From contig NC_058045.1 of the NCBI RefSeq assembly GCF_020085105.1, positions 7,082,333 to 7,146,332 of the forward strand: 64,000 nucleotides of DNA. Reading direction: 5' to 3'. This stretch comes from Siniperca chuatsi. Lineage: Eukaryota; Chordata; Actinopteri; Centrarchiformes; Sinipercidae. The position numbers and the translations under genes are program-made. Below are positions 1 through 13,800 of the stretch, piece by piece. The notes under the pieces were generated by a model. The model was not told the origin of the DNA. It saw nothing but the letters and a program-made list of their open reading frames with translations, and made no database searches. The stretch's first letter is position 1. Every line of letters starts with the position of its first letter.

Positions 1-337
1 AGCAGATCAATGTGTATGCCCACTAATGAGCTTGACAGGGTTGTATGCAAGGAATGAAAGTTGTGCTTTTAACAACATTTTGGCAGAAATACAATATGTT
101 TGGAACATCATGAGCATACGAATGGTCAGTGGCAAAATGGATTATTCTGCACAGGTGGATGTTTTGATACTTGTTTCCACTGAGAAAACTGGTCACTGTT
201 GGAATTTAATGTACCTGCCGTGCTCTGTGAGGGACAATACTAAAAGGTTTTTACAGCCACCTTTAAAGCCTACAGGGAATGACTTTCAAAGCTTACAAAA
301 TAGATTTTGGGTGGAGTATTACTTTCATCAAGTTAAT

Positions 338-836
338 TTAAAAGTGGGGTATACGACTATGGAGAAATCCAATACCATGACAAATACCATGATATAGAGC
401 GAACAACGACACAGCAAGTAATGTAACTAACGTTAACTAGGTTGTTGGTTAGCAAACTGTCGCTACAGTTGCTGCTTCGAAGCTAACAGCCAGAGAGGAC
501 GAGACGGTTTCTCAGCCAGCACAGCAGCTCCAGACAGCGATACACACAACTCTCCTGCTGCTATAGCTAACATCACAACAACAGCATATCTTGGCAAAAT
601 AGAAAGTAAGCTGAATGTCCGCGGGCAAGTCATTTAACGTTACCTGACACACAAATCATGGCTGGACTATTGTTGTTTATTTCCCATTTACAGAGCCAGG
701 GCTGTGTACAAACACCAGAGGGTTTTTTTTCAGCGCATACACTGAACGGACAGCTAGCGGACCGTGAGGAGATATTTGCTGAATTTGACAAAAAGGTGTG
801 TATTGGATTAGAATGAATCGCATATCCCACCTTTAA
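338..836. mobile_element. MITE-like element with terminal inverted repeats (~500 bp)
   Basis: The left end (AAAGTGGGGTATACGA, from 341) is inverted and imperfectly repeated at the right end (CGCATATCCCACCTTT, to about 834). The interior has no transposase. A 108-codon minus-strand reading frame at 630-956 runs through it and looks like repeat sequence, not a gene. The interior also carries two AACGTTA motifs. The class of DNA transposon is not identified, and the duplicated target site is unclear. Confidence 0.55.
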
Positions 837-1580
837 GGCTGAGGCTTTGTGGAAACATTGGCTAATTTCAGTGCTCAAAACTGGCCCATTCTCATTGGTA
901 GTTCTGCTTTTGACAGGTTGGCTGCCTGCTTTAAGCAGGCCATGAGGTTTTAACAAATTCTTTCAAACTGAGTCAAAATGACTTGTACTCTTTTAGTGTG
1001 GCGTTTTGACCCCATCCTTTGACCCCATCAATGAACTGAATTCATTATGTTAGAGTTAAGGATGAAAATAGAACACCTTTGCAATGTGAATCACCACTGC
1101 TGACCTCCTTTGTGCATCCATGTAGGTTTTTGGGTCACACATTCTTAAAAAGGAAAAGAAATTAGGACATAACATAATAGTTTGTTTTACACTTGTCCCT
1201 ACTGTAAGAGGAGTGGTGGATGAAGTATTTGTAGTTCTGTCCAGGTCTAAGCTCTGGGAATATGTGTTTATCCAATTCCACCACTGGATCAAACCAGAAA
1301 TAACTTTATAATAACTTTTATAGAAATAAAAAGTGACACTAGCGTGTGTGAGAGACAGCAATTTTGGCCTACTGGCCTATTTTGTTAATGGAATGGAGGG
1401 TGTTTGCAATGTGAATGTCATACACTCCAATATTGATCTCCCCTGAGACTCCCTATATTTATTGGGTGTTTTCCTTGTCCACTTCAAGGGAATGTCCTAA
1501 ATACAGTTTGATGTGGCCTGACTGTTTAACTCAGAGAGGACTTTGTAAACTCAAATGACCACACACAGCACAAACACGTG
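837..1580. other. Intergenic stretch without recognised gene
   Basis: Two short similar phrases (a 'TTTGCAATGTGAAT' motif near 1079 and again near 1406) suggest an old local duplication or repeat. The 101-codon minus-strand frame at 1056-1361 has no recognisable domain and is probably chance. Nothing else supportable is seen. Confidence 0.4.
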
Positions 1581-1596
1581 TAACTTTCAAGATCCA

Positions 1597-1602
1597 TTTA
1601 TT
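1597..1602 (-). terminator. nuak1: Candidate poly(A) signal of nuak1
   Basis: TTTATT on the plus strand reads AATAAA on the minus strand. It is followed on that strand by a GT-rich stretch (positions about 1580 down to 1561, 'TGTTTGTGCTGTGTGTGG'), the usual layout of a cleavage signal and downstream element. If used, the nuak1 3' UTR would be about 3.3 kb (4899 to about 1580). Several other AATAAA hexamers lie nearer the stop codon (for example around 2218 and 2626), so shorter forms are equally possible. Confidence 0.35.
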
Positions 1603-4172
1603 TGAGTTGATACAGTACTACAGAGGCATTGTGTTGAGTAGAAATACACCCGAATGGATGAATTAAGACATTTTACAGGATTTGAGGAACTCTTATTAAT
1701 TTGTTACTCTAAAAAATACACACTTGGCCACTGCCTTCACAATGAGATGATACCACTCTATTTTGAACAAAGATATTTTTGTGTGCAGTACGTCCTGAAC
1801 ACAACACACAGTCCAAAGCAGGCCAAAGCATGAACATGGAGTATTTTGACAACAAATTAAATGGCTTGATCACCAATAAATACAAGTATAAAAACAAATT
1901 GATAATAATTTTCATTATCAAAAAAAAAAGTTCATAAAAGATACCAAAGGCACGCAACTTAATCCACCTTGGCAGTCCAGGATCACCAACAGACAAAAAC
2001 AAAATAAAAACCAAAAACTGTGGCAATAGCCAACAATAGTAATGAGCCATAACGAAAATAATACTTAAATAACACAATAATACTAATTTATTATTATTGT
2101 CATAACAATATCCAGTCAAGTTTTCCTATGATTAGACTTTCTGCTAACTAACAGATATGCATCACTTATTTCCAGTTTGGCAGAGTTAAAGTTTCATCAT
2201 CAGATTCTTTCCATTGCTTTATTTCCTTTTTCTCCTGATGTTGTTCTAGCCCCCCCCTGCTTTGGTAGAGGTGGAAATGCAATTTTCTTAGGGTCAGCTC
2301 TTGATAGATTAGTACACATTCTTGCATTTTGCCCTATTTCAATAAATTTATGAGTTTTTTGCCATTTGGAGGTTGTTAATGGGCTTTTCTCAAACTGAGA
2401 CTACACCAATTTCAGACCGATTTGTCTCTTTCTTGAGAACTTCGAGGAAGGAAGTATTTTCTGCCATAACATAAAGCAATATAAAGTTTCTTATATTTTG
2501 GAAAATCAAAAACAGAAGCATAATAAAACAAAATACTAACATAGTATAATTTTCTCACTGTAAATCCAGTTGACAATAAAATGCAATACAAAAGGCAATA
2601 AAATGCAATATAATTCGCAATGGATCTTTTATTTGAATTAATACCCAGGACCTTTCCTTCACACTGTGATCTATTTCCTTGGGGTCATCTACTGCATGGT
2701 TTTCCATCCACATCATTTGATATTTTGGATGATGTCAGTCACCGTTCTCCCACTTTTTGCTGCTGTTGAAAAGTGTAACAGACTTCCTAAGGCCATGGAG
2801 AACACACAAGTCACACACTGACTGACCCTCAAGACAAGCTGTATCAACAGCCTCCAGCATCTCAAATAAAAACTCAAAAAGAAAAAGAAAACAAATGTGA
2901 GGTAAAGCCAATGTGGGGATGATTTCATTCACCAATGGGGATTCCCAAGTCAAAGAAAAATCCAAAGGACTCTCAATAGTCCCTGACCCCTCCATTCCCC
3001 TGAATCATGTCAAAGCTTCATCACATCTTTGGTATTAAACAAAAACTTTCCATCTACTCTTTCTACTCACTTTCTTTACTTTCTCTATTCTACATTGCAA
3101 TTCCTTCAAAAAAAAAAATCTAACTTCTTGACCTTTCCTGTGTTTTACAGGAAAGTCCTCTCTAATCTCAGCACCTTTCCATACATCACACTTTCACACT
3201 CTAGTCTTCTCCCTCTAGCTTTAAATCTTTAAGCGCTGCCTCTCTCTTACTGTCAAATGAAAACAATAGCTGGCTAATTGTGCTTGGTTGACATAATGGA
3301 CTAGTATACACAGCTGGAGGGCTGAGCACGGACCGCAGAGCCCACCTGTGCTAAGTCGGCTGGGGCTGATAGAGATCTCTGCTGCGTCATCAGAAGGCTA
3401 AAACAAACCACCTTACATAGCTCTTTTGAAGAGCTTTGGGTAAAATATTAACTAGTCTGACAATGGAAACCACCTTATGTATTCTTTGGTAAAAAAACAA
3501 ACAAAAAAACAAGCCCAAACAAACAACAACAACAGAATCTCTCAGTTAAACAGCCCATTTTATCAAGTAGCCTCAAAAATGTGAAATAACTGAGGTTAAG
3601 AGAGCAAGACACATTCCAGGACTGTGAGATGGTGTCTGCACCATCTCCCTTCACTAGTGTCCCACTAGGTGAGCCCCTCCAGACCTCTGGTGCTGCCAGC
3701 GAATCTTTGCTCAACCAAGCCACCTAAAAATGCTGGCAAACCAAACTATAGGCTTAAACACTGACAAAAAACACAGAGGAGGTCTTTTCAAGGCGGCCTG
3801 TAGATCCCGGCATATCTGTGTGTGATTCTATTTGTGAAGGAATGGGGGGAAGAGACAAAACTGTTTGATCTCAACTGTCTGAGATTGACCTTTGAACCCC
3901 AAAATAAGTAAAGCTAGTCAGCTGTGCGCAGAAGGCCCTGGGTCTCTCCACATTCACAAACAACATAATAAAAAGCACAACTGGTGACAGGTTGGCCTGG
4001 CTTTTCCCTCCACTTTAAGGAAATGACATACATAATTTTTTATTATGAATCAAAAAAGGCACTTCCTACATATTCCCTAGTATCATACACATATATAGGA
4101 CAGGCTTTTATGAAGGTATATTTGCCTGCGTGTTTTACAAGCGCAGACATAGTTATATATGCTGAGTATATA

Positions 4173-4198
4173 TATGTTTCTCATCACTGAGAAACATA
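4173..4198. other. Perfect 11-bp stem, 4-nt loop hairpin
   Basis: Left arm TATGTTTCTCA (4173-4183) and right arm TGAGAAACATA (4188-4198) are exact reverse complements separated by TCAC. It lies in the presumed nuak1 3' UTR, so it could fold in the transcript. Function unknown. Confidence 0.5.
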
Positions 4199-4798
4199 AT
4201 TATATATGTCAGTTCCACACAAAGAGTTAGAGATAAGGAGCTTTGGACTCTTCCAGTAACAGCCAGCGCCCACCAGTTTTGCACTTAAAACTAAAATCTA
4301 TGAAAATATTAATAAATAATCAGCAATGTCAGTTATTTTTGGAACAAGACCCTGGTTTGTTAAATTTTTTTTAAAGGAAGTAAAGATCACAAAAACATGT
4401 GCTCTGTGTGAGTTTTAAGGTGCTTTTGTAAACTCAAACTCAAAATGGGTGGTGTACAAGGAGAGCCAACCAGTTTCTGGTTGCTGCGTTTGTGATTCTG
4501 ACTTGCCTTCTTGCTGAATATGTAAACATGTTGAACACAGCAAAGTCTATGGGCGGGCCAAGAAAGCAGACTGGGTGGCATTCTCTCGTGCCAGCTCCTT
4601 CTCTCTCTTGTTCACAAAACCCTAACTAAATTTCCTCTGGCCAGAGAAGTGCACCTAAGTGTGTACATCTGTGTGTGTATGTGAGTGCGAAGACATATCA
4701 TTTCCATCAAGATTTCATCCCCATTTGGAAAACCACAACTTCCCAAAAGGTGTATCCCAGTAACACACTGGTCGTTAATGCCACCCATTTACATCTGT

Positions 4799-4816
4799 AC
4801 ACACACATACATCTGT

Positions 4817-4847
<31 letters not shown>

Positions 4848-4853
4848 CACACA
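4799..4853. repeat. (CA)n microsatellite
   Basis: A mostly pure CA tract with one G interruption, 47 bp past the nuak1 stop codon. In the nuak1 transcript it reads as a (UG)n tract. The antisense frames running through it (for example 4675-5250 on the plus strand) are shadows of nuak1 exon 7. Confidence 0.9.
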
Positions 4854-4899
4854 GTCAAGTTCAATTCCCTCTGCTTTCTCTCTCTCTGCCACCCATCTG

Positions 4900-7839
4900 T
4901 TAGGTGAGGTTGCTGCTGATGTCCAGGGCTTGCTGGTACACCTGAGTCATGTCCTCCAGGTCCCCCAGCAAGGAGAAGCTGCCATTGTCCCCCGGGGAGC
5001 CTTTCGTTTTGGGGCCGCGGCTGAACTTGGGTCCCTGGAGCGGAGGGGCTGCCTGGAAGCCCTTGAAGTTGGCGAGCTGCAGCAGGTTTTCAGCCGAGAC
5101 GCAGGCCCTGATGTTTGGGCGGAGGTGGGTGGTGGAAGGATGCCACTCAGCCCCACCGAGGGAGCTGGGCGACAGGGACAGGACGGAGCTGTCCTCCCCG
5201 ACTATGCTGGAGGGCCGACTCTGACTGCGGGACAGACCAGAGTCAGTTGAGGGAGGAGGCTCACCAAGGACTCCAGCTACCGCTGCAGCTGAGGGAGGCC
5301 CACTGTAGGTGGAGTACTTGCCGTTTCGCTTCAAGATGCCCTTTCTCCCCATCGCTCTCTTAGGCGGGGAGGTGGCTAGCAGAGACATACTGACACCCCC
5401 TAAAAGCTCGGAGGACTCACTGCGCTCTGGCGAGGAGTAGTACCCTGATTCCCGCTGTTGGTTGTTCTTCAAGATGCCTTTCTTGGGCAAAGAGGGCACC
5501 ATTTTAGCTGGCGATCCTCCACCCAGAGTCGGCTCCTCTTCCTCTCGATCTGGACTCGAGGCTTCCTCTCCCCCTTCTGCTTGTTGAGATAGCGCTGCAT
5601 GGCCCAACTCCACTTCTTCCAGACTGGCAGACTGCTGCTCCTCAGTAACCCTGGTCTTCAGGATCCCCTTGGGTCTCTTCAGACCTGGTTTGTCCTCTGC
5701 TCCACAGTGGGTCTGTCCTGCCTCAACATTTTCCTTCTTGGACTTTTTGGGCCTCTGGCGCAGCAGTTGGGGCATGGCTGCAGCTTTGGCTCCAGAACCA
5801 CGTGGCTCAGTGCGGTTCTGCCAGTCGATGAAGCGGGCCAGCATGGGCGAGCCTCCGTGGTCGCGTTGGGTCTCACAGTCACACACACTGTTCTTCCAGC
5901 CCCAGTTTACCCACCAGTGGTTGGCTATGTCCTCCACTGTGGCCCGGCGTTCAGGGTTCACCATCAGCATCCAGCGGATCAGTCCGCGGGCATCTAGCAG
6001 GAAACAGAACAAGAACAATCTGTAAGCTGTCACATACGACACACCATATTACATGCTATTTGATAACATTATAAGCTACAGAGTACTGAATGGAGAAGTA
6101 GAGTGGAGTTTGAGACTGCAAACACTACCTGAGGCTGTCTAAACTCAAAGATGCTGGAACTGGCCATGGTTTTCATTAAATTATGGAATAATTAAGGTTG
6201 TGTGTAAAAAGTTGGTTGTTTTTGTTTTTTTTACATAAGTTGCAATTATTCAATTTAGAGGCTTTTAAAAACAAATGCAGTGCTTTTATACCCTTACTAA
6301 AAGCATTAATCACTAAATATTTTACATGATAATTTTTCCATTGTTCAGTTTAAACCACAACAATGCACCCTCAGTTAAATAGCACAACAACACATGCTAG
6401 TGACAAAATTTACACCATGTGAGTGTCTTTGGTACTTTAGTAACATTCAGAACTCAATAATAATGGCCATAAAAACAAAATAGTTTTTCCAATTACTCTG
6501 TTCTGCAGAGAAAATAAATTTACAGTGGCATTCCAGTTCCTACCATATGGTTGAGTTCCTGAACCGATTAGACTTGAGATAGGATTCGGTAAAAATGAAT
6601 ATGTTAACATGTTACAAAACACAAATGAGGTTTTTAGCTTAGGTGATATTATTGAGCTTCTTTATACTGTCTGGACAAAAATGGTATAGAGCATCATATG
6701 TAATGGATTGTGCAGATTCTACTATATGTGTACATTGAGAGCACTCTGATCCATATACCACTTAACAGTTTATGGACCAATGTCTCAAAGACCTTTCTGT
6801 AATTTAAAAGTATTTTCTGGAATTTACATAAAGTGAGTCCTGTACAATTTATAGGCAGAAAGTCAGTGGTTGATGGTTTCAGTTTCTGACAAATGGTCTA
6901 ACTCACTGACTATCTGCGGCCCAGCTGAACAAGATTTGCCAAGTATAGTTTATGATATAGTTTTATAAAGGGAACTTGGTTCAGGTATGTTTTCCCAGCA
7001 TAACAAAAAACCGGGAGAAATACAAACAGAAGTTTCTGCTGTACCTGAGGACTGAGTGGGCTCTTTGTACTCGCCGTTGCTTATCTGGCGAATGAGGTTC
7101 TTGTGGTCTCCCCCATCAAATGGCATGGTCCCGTAGACCAGGGTATAAAGCAGCACCCCGAGAGCCCAGCTGTCCACCTGGTGGAAACAAAAAGCAGGTC
7201 ATAAACTAGTTCATTCAGTCATACGCAGAACACACACCTGTCTATAAAATGAAACATATATACTGTATGCAGCGAGCAAATAAAACACAAGAGTTGAGGT
7301 GTGTTAAATCTGGTGTTATGTAATGAAAATGCGGTCTTTCCATTCCTGTTTTGATGAGTGATTCATTGCATTAAAATGAATGTTGTGGAATGAACTCAGC
7401 TCTGCTCAACCATCAGATCAGACTTTTGAGCTATGCTCTTGTGTTTACCTTGACATTAATAAGCACCAAAATCCCTTTTTCACACTAACATCACACATGA
7501 ACATCTCTGTTAAAGAGCTTGTGACGCTGCAGTGCTTCTCCAGCGTGTCTTTCATAGAAATAATAACAAATGCCGGTACTCTTGTTTACCCCCCCAACTC
7601 TCTCCTGATCTGTCAGGCAGAAGCAAGCACTTTCTGACCACCAACCTAATGCAATGTGGCTTTCTAAGTAAGCAGTTACATAAGACTTTGTGTCTGGGGA
7701 ATGAGGAGGTGCAGAGCCACGTGGGAAGTGGTGGGAATGGAAGGGGGTAATGAGTCCAGCAGAGATGGCAGAGTTGTGATGTCCTAGCCCCTGATGACTC
7801 GCTGGAGACATGCTGCCATTCAGTGATCAGCAGATGACC

Positions 7840-7899
<60 letters not shown>

Positions 7900-10800
7900 T
7901 GTGACAGAGAGGGAAATGTGTGAGTGTATTGACTGTGGTTAGGGGAGGATGCGATGTCCTAAGGAATGTGCATCTGATGGCAGTAGCTGAAGCTTTGAGA
8001 CATAGTCTAGGAAGAGGAAATCAGATAGGGCCAGTTAAGGAGCTAGTGTACTTCCTCTAAGGATCTGGACCCACATCAAGAATGTTTCACTCTCCTGTTG
8101 CCATCGGTCCATTCCCGAGGGCGAGACAGGGCACGTACTATTGTTGTGTTCTATTTTCGTTGCCTGTGTTTGCTGTAATTTGTGGCCTCACCCCAAACGG
8201 GGTTCTGTAATTTCGATTGCAATCGGACTGCTGTATTTTTTAGCACTCTGGAGTAAATTATAGTGAATTACGCTAAATTGAACGGTTGGACTTGAATATC
8301 TAAAAATGCAAGTTTTTTCCCCCTCTCTTGCTTTGTTTTATGTAACTGATGCAATTTTAGAGACAACGCCCTGCAGAATGACTCTGGAATTGCCAGATAA
8401 GTGGCTTTGGGGAGACATTTTCACTCTTTCTTTCACCAAAACTATTTGACTTTGACCATGAGCGTCTTTTTGAGGCTGTGGAGCTCATTCCAATCCCATT
8501 AAGATGAATGAGAAAGTGAGCAAAAACTATCCTCCAGTTCCTCACTTCAAAGCACCCAAACAGAAGGGGAGGACAGAGGAGGGATGCAGACAGTATCTGA
8601 GCTGACCCACTGGGGAGTTGCAAGAGAGACCTCCCTTTGACTGGAGACCAATACTAATCCCATCAAAGAAGAAGAAAATAAATCCTATCTACCTCTTTGT
8701 GTATGGCTTATGTGATGATGATAATCAATATAAGGTGAGAGATCTAGGAGGTTCACACCAAATTTAACAGCTAGGGAGGACCATAATGAAGATGATGGAT
8801 ACATAAAAAGGAAATCATGTCCTGGAAATTAAGTTCACACACCAACAGCTGGGGTTTTAGTCATTGTCATTGTTTGGTTCACTGGGTCTCACCTCTGGGC
8901 CACGGTACGGTCTCCCATTGACGATCTCTGGTGAAGCGTAGAGCGGGCTGCCACAGAAGGTTTGCAGCAGCTTGTCCTTATGGTAGAGGTTGGACAGCCC
9001 GAAGTCAGCAATCTGTGGAAACGGGTACGTGTGAATTTATCCTTAATACAAAGATCATTTGAGGTAAAGGTATTATAGTCCTGTGGGTAACACATCACAG
9101 ATCAAGGGGCAAACTTACCTTAATATTACAGTTTTCATCCAGTAGCACATTTTCCAGTTTCAGATCCCTGTGCACCACTCCATTCTGAAAGACAATAACA
9201 AAAAACGTTAAAGTAATGATTGATTAATCTATCAATGTATTATTCATGAGAGATGGATCCAAGTAATAAACAGTCCATTGTATTAAGAGATGATTTACTC
9301 TGACAAAGCTATCTTGTGGCTCTCGGGGGAAATCAAGGCAGCCTTTTGGTCTAGTACTCTTTAATTGGTCTTGTCCCCTCTGGGGTTTTTATGCTGACAT
9401 CTGCTGTGATTTTCTTTTTAAATCAACTCACATGTGTCACATAAACATGAGCCTGTAATTACCACCCTGTATGAATGATGTTCTCACAACATCTTGGGAT
9501 TAAAAAACAACTATGCTGTTAATGCCTGGGTTTAAAAAAAACAACAACCTGGAATTAAAATGTGGTATGCAGACAGACAGAACCCAGCTCAGATGTGGAG
9601 GAGTGACTTCACCCATCAGGGTTGCGCTCTGCATGGCATCTCCCATTGGTTATAGCTTGGCAAGGAGCTCATGCTCACATGACCCTGATTGGTGGATACA
9701 AGGAAGAAAGGGTTGCTTGCTTGTTGTGTCAGTGACTCACACCACCCCACCCGGTGGGAGGTTGTGCTTGGTAGTGATGATTCATCATTCATGGCTGTCT
9801 GGGACTCTCCAATCTGAGGACCATGACATCATCCTTATCTCCAGCTGGGGAGAGGATGACAAGAGGGGAGCCCATCCAAACAAGCCCTGGGACCTTGGGG
9901 TTTTGATGGGAGTTAGTGAGGTGTGGAACAGGGGTTGACATGGGTGTGGCTGGAGCTAGATCTCTGGGGAAAAGCTCTGGTGGTATCTTGGGACATTCAT
10001 CAGCGTGTCAACAGATGAGGACAGAATTAATGCAGGGCCTGTTTGGTGCACGGAGAGCACGGAGAGTAAGCCTGAATTAAATTGGCCTGTGTTCCATCTT
10101 CACTCTGAAACAGATGACTCCCTAACACCAGTGCGCCAAGAAAAGCATACAGTGTAGGGCCTGCAGATTAACTGGCTATATGGCTGACTGTGGAGGTGCA
10201 TGGTTAACATTACAATAAGCATGCTGCAGCCTGGAAAACAAAGCCTGGGTGTGTGTGAGAGGCAAAGAGAGATTTAAGGTGACCAAGAAAATGAATGTGC
10301 AAATTTGTCTCTATGTCTAATATGGTATGGGTTTTCTCACCTTGTGGCAGTGGTGCACGGCGGAGACTATCTGTCTGAAGAAGTGTCGCGTCTCCCGCTC
10401 GCTCAGGCGCCGTCGCTCGCTGATATAGTCATACAGCTCGCCCTTGCTGGCGTACTCCATCACAATCACGATCTTATCCTTGTTCTCAAACACTGAGAAA
10501 TTATAAGAAAACAATTGGAGTCCGTTAATAGGAAAATCCATCTATATCAACAGCAAGAGAGATGGGAGGACAACTTATAAAGTCATTCCAAGTTCATTCT
10601 ATCATGTTAAAATCACAAATGGACATTGTTATGTAAAAAGCAGAGTAAACCAGTTTACCCCCCTTTAGTTCTGGAGCAGGATCTTCTAAATTCCAGAGGA
10701 GCACATTACATCTCTACACTTCCCAGGGTTACATCACCCAAACCCCACCTCATGTGTCTGGCTCCTTCACAACATTGCAGGGAGGGGCTGTTAACTCAAT

Positions 10801-13800
10801 CAAGTCCACTCCTCAGAGACGAGAGCGAGTGGAGAGCAGTGAAGAGAGAAAGCAGCAACCAAGTCAAGGAGAGAAAGACTTAGCTTTGCAGAGAGAGGGT
10901 ACGCTATAGTGTCAAGCAACGCCCTTGACACATCGCACTTCAACTTCGCATCATGTCACCACATTTCACAACACACTCCCATAATCCTAACCACCATACG
11001 GAGTGTCCATCTGATTGGAAAATATCACATAAATTATTGTACAACAGTTTATTATGGTAACGCGGTGCAACTTCCCCTTTTCATTGCAGAATTGGGCTCA
11101 TAATTACTTAAAAGTATTGCATTACTCATTAGTAATTTATGACTCAGCATCCCCTTTTTATTTTAAGAGAAGCACTAAAACTCTGTTGTGTATTTCTGTG
11201 TGAATAATAATGGAAGCCAAGTATTTTTCATGTCACTGTTCTTCTGTCTTCTGTTTTATTTAAATCAAAGTAGTGACAATATACTGTATCAACCGTTAGA
11301 AGGTAGACATTTTTTTCCATCTTCCACTTTTCCATCTGACAGACGCTGAATTTTTATATGACCAAAACAAAGAGAATGAAAGAATATGGATAGGAAACAA
11401 TGCTGGTTAATTCATCTACAATTTGACTTTTAGAAGAGACAACAACATGATTAAAATGTTTTTTCGTATCACTTGAATCAAAATGGTGACTTCTTACACA
11501 TCTGGTGACTGGAGAAAGTAATACCATTACAGTTGTATTACTGTAAAGCATTACTATCCAACTGCAGTCACCAAACATATCATTCTGTGTCAGTATTTAG
11601 CCTTCTAGTGTATAATTTTAACTTGGCATCATACTTCTCTCCCAGCGCCTTGGCATGAAGGGGATGAAAATGGTTAGGCAGAGAAGAGAGAGGAGGAGAG
11701 AGAGAAAGACTGAGGGAATAATGAGGAGATGACAACAACACAGTCAGCCATGTCGCTCCGTATTGTGTGGGTTGATTTTCCCACACAGCAGGGTCACCGG
11801 GGGTGAGGGCCTCTGCTTTCTGCACCCTTGAGTAAGCACCTTCATAGTTTGTCACACTACTTTCCTCACCCTCCTCCCAGGGTCCTTTTAAAGATATAAT
11901 CCTCTACAAAAACACACAGTTGCTGAGTGATGGTAATGCTCCCCGATTGTGACTGTCTGGCTGCTCGGGAAGTAAGAGACAGGATGTAAGCCAAGCACCA
12001 GCGAGGGCAGAACAGATCCGGCCCTCTGATTGGTGGACTGAGTGGTGACCTGGGGTGACATTCACAGTGATCCGTAGTGGGGTTGTACTTGGAGAGCCAA
12101 TTCTCAGCTTGCACTCCCATTTACCTTTGACCCCTGGTGGTAGAGTAATTACCTGGCTTACATAACTTGGGTTTGTTAAAGCCTGTTGGGTATGCCAGCC
12201 ACCACTACAGCCTTGCTGTCACTCACTGGACTATTGTTCACAGGTCAGGCCCCCACATCTGTCTAATTAGCACCTATTGTCCTATTGCCTGCACTGATGA
12301 TAGACCACCGTTGCAAGCTTGCACAGGGTGCAAGGAGCAGAGTACTATTGCAAAGTGTAATATAGAAGAGTGGTGGAATACCATTGATGCAGACAATAAA
12401 CAAACAAGCAAGTGTTGAAAAAAGTACACTTTTTAATTGAGGTGTTTTAATGCTGATTACCTCAGCAGGTTATTTCTTTCATTGGTCTTATTTACTGAAC
12501 TGAGCTACGATAACAAAAGATCTTTAGAGTTTAAATGACTATCTAGGCTTATGTCACCTTTAGAGAATGCAGTATAACGAATACAATAAAAATTGTGGCT
12601 CTTCACTCACAGCAAGGGGAATGATTTTATGTCTGTTCTAACTTTATATTTCCACCTTATTTCCCTTTCACCTCCTAAACAAATAGTTTGACATTTTGGG
12701 AAATATATTTATTTGCTTTCTTGCTGAGAGTCAGATGAGAGGATATCAGATACCTCTCTCACATCTGTTTGCTAAATGTGACACTACAGCCAGCAGCCAG
12801 TTAGCTTAGCATAGCATTAAGACTAGAAATAACTAGAAACTAATTAACATGTTATATCTTGTTTGTTTAATCCATACAAACCCTGAAGTATAAAAACAAC
12901 AAGTTGTGATTTTATGGAGGTGTATGTGTCTAGGGAGAAGTTGCCAGGCTAACCAACGTAGACTCCAAGAAGTCACTTTCTTCTGGCCAAGAAATAGTTG
13001 GGCATAGTTCGGCTAAGCTAACCATCTGCTGGCTGTAGTGTCATATTGGCCACATGAGAGTGGTATAACTCCTGTCACAAAGAAAGCAAATAAGCAAATT
13101 TCCCAAAATTCCGTTAACTTATGTCAGTCTTGTCAGGCTTGGCGCCACAGCAGTTGTCTGTACATGCTAGTAACATTTTAGTTGGATGTATCAATTTGGG
13201 GCACTAGAGTACATAGTTACCTGGTAAGCGAAGAGGAAAATTCACTTTTAAATGCCCCGCACAGCATGCTGATGGATGCAGAATGTGAGGGAGTGGTAAA
13301 AATCAATCATCACACACACATCTGGTTCAGCTTTGCTTCACACAAGGCAGTTAGTAGGGGCTGTTGAAGAGGGTGTTGCCGGATACACAAATCTTGGGGC
13401 CTCCTATATATCTCTAAAGCAAGGCTGGGTGGAGGCCAGGCCACAACAGTAAACACTGGGTTTGAAAAGAAATACCAAAGAGCGAGAGCGATGAGTCTGG
13501 TCAAGTTTGTTGGTGGAGTAGGCTGCTTATAAAGGAAGGCAGCACACATAGGAACGCCATACAGCCTCCTTGGAGTTTATAAAACTGGGTGTTCTTTTAA
13601 TCATTCTCCTAGCAAACACATAAAACTCGGCTACACGTCTGCCCTCCAGCTGACTACTGGCACGTTCCCATGACAAATAGTGATGTTTGTCACATATTCA
13701 CATCGCTGATAACCTGGGGACTTTGAAACTGAACAAAGGACAGTGGGTAAGCCAGTACAGGCACACAACCGGCTGCCATTGTGCCAAGGCAGCTATACTG

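Larger units (their letters stand above)
1603..4899 (-). other. nuak1: Probable nuak1 3' UTR / downstream region
   Basis: No protein-coding exon is recognised here. The stretch is A/T rich, carries a (CA)n tract next to the stop codon and a perfect 11-bp stem-loop at 4173-4198, and ends at a good minus-strand poly(A) signal. Assigning it to the nuak1 3' UTR is inference from position. Confidence 0.35.

Noticed and set aside
4675-5250. 191-codon plus-strand ORF
   Set aside because: It is antisense to nuak1 exon 7 and begins in the CA microsatellite; its composition is that of a shadow frame.
5599-6025. Plus-strand ORFs of 118-132 codons
   Set aside because: Antisense shadows of the conserved nuak1 exon 7.
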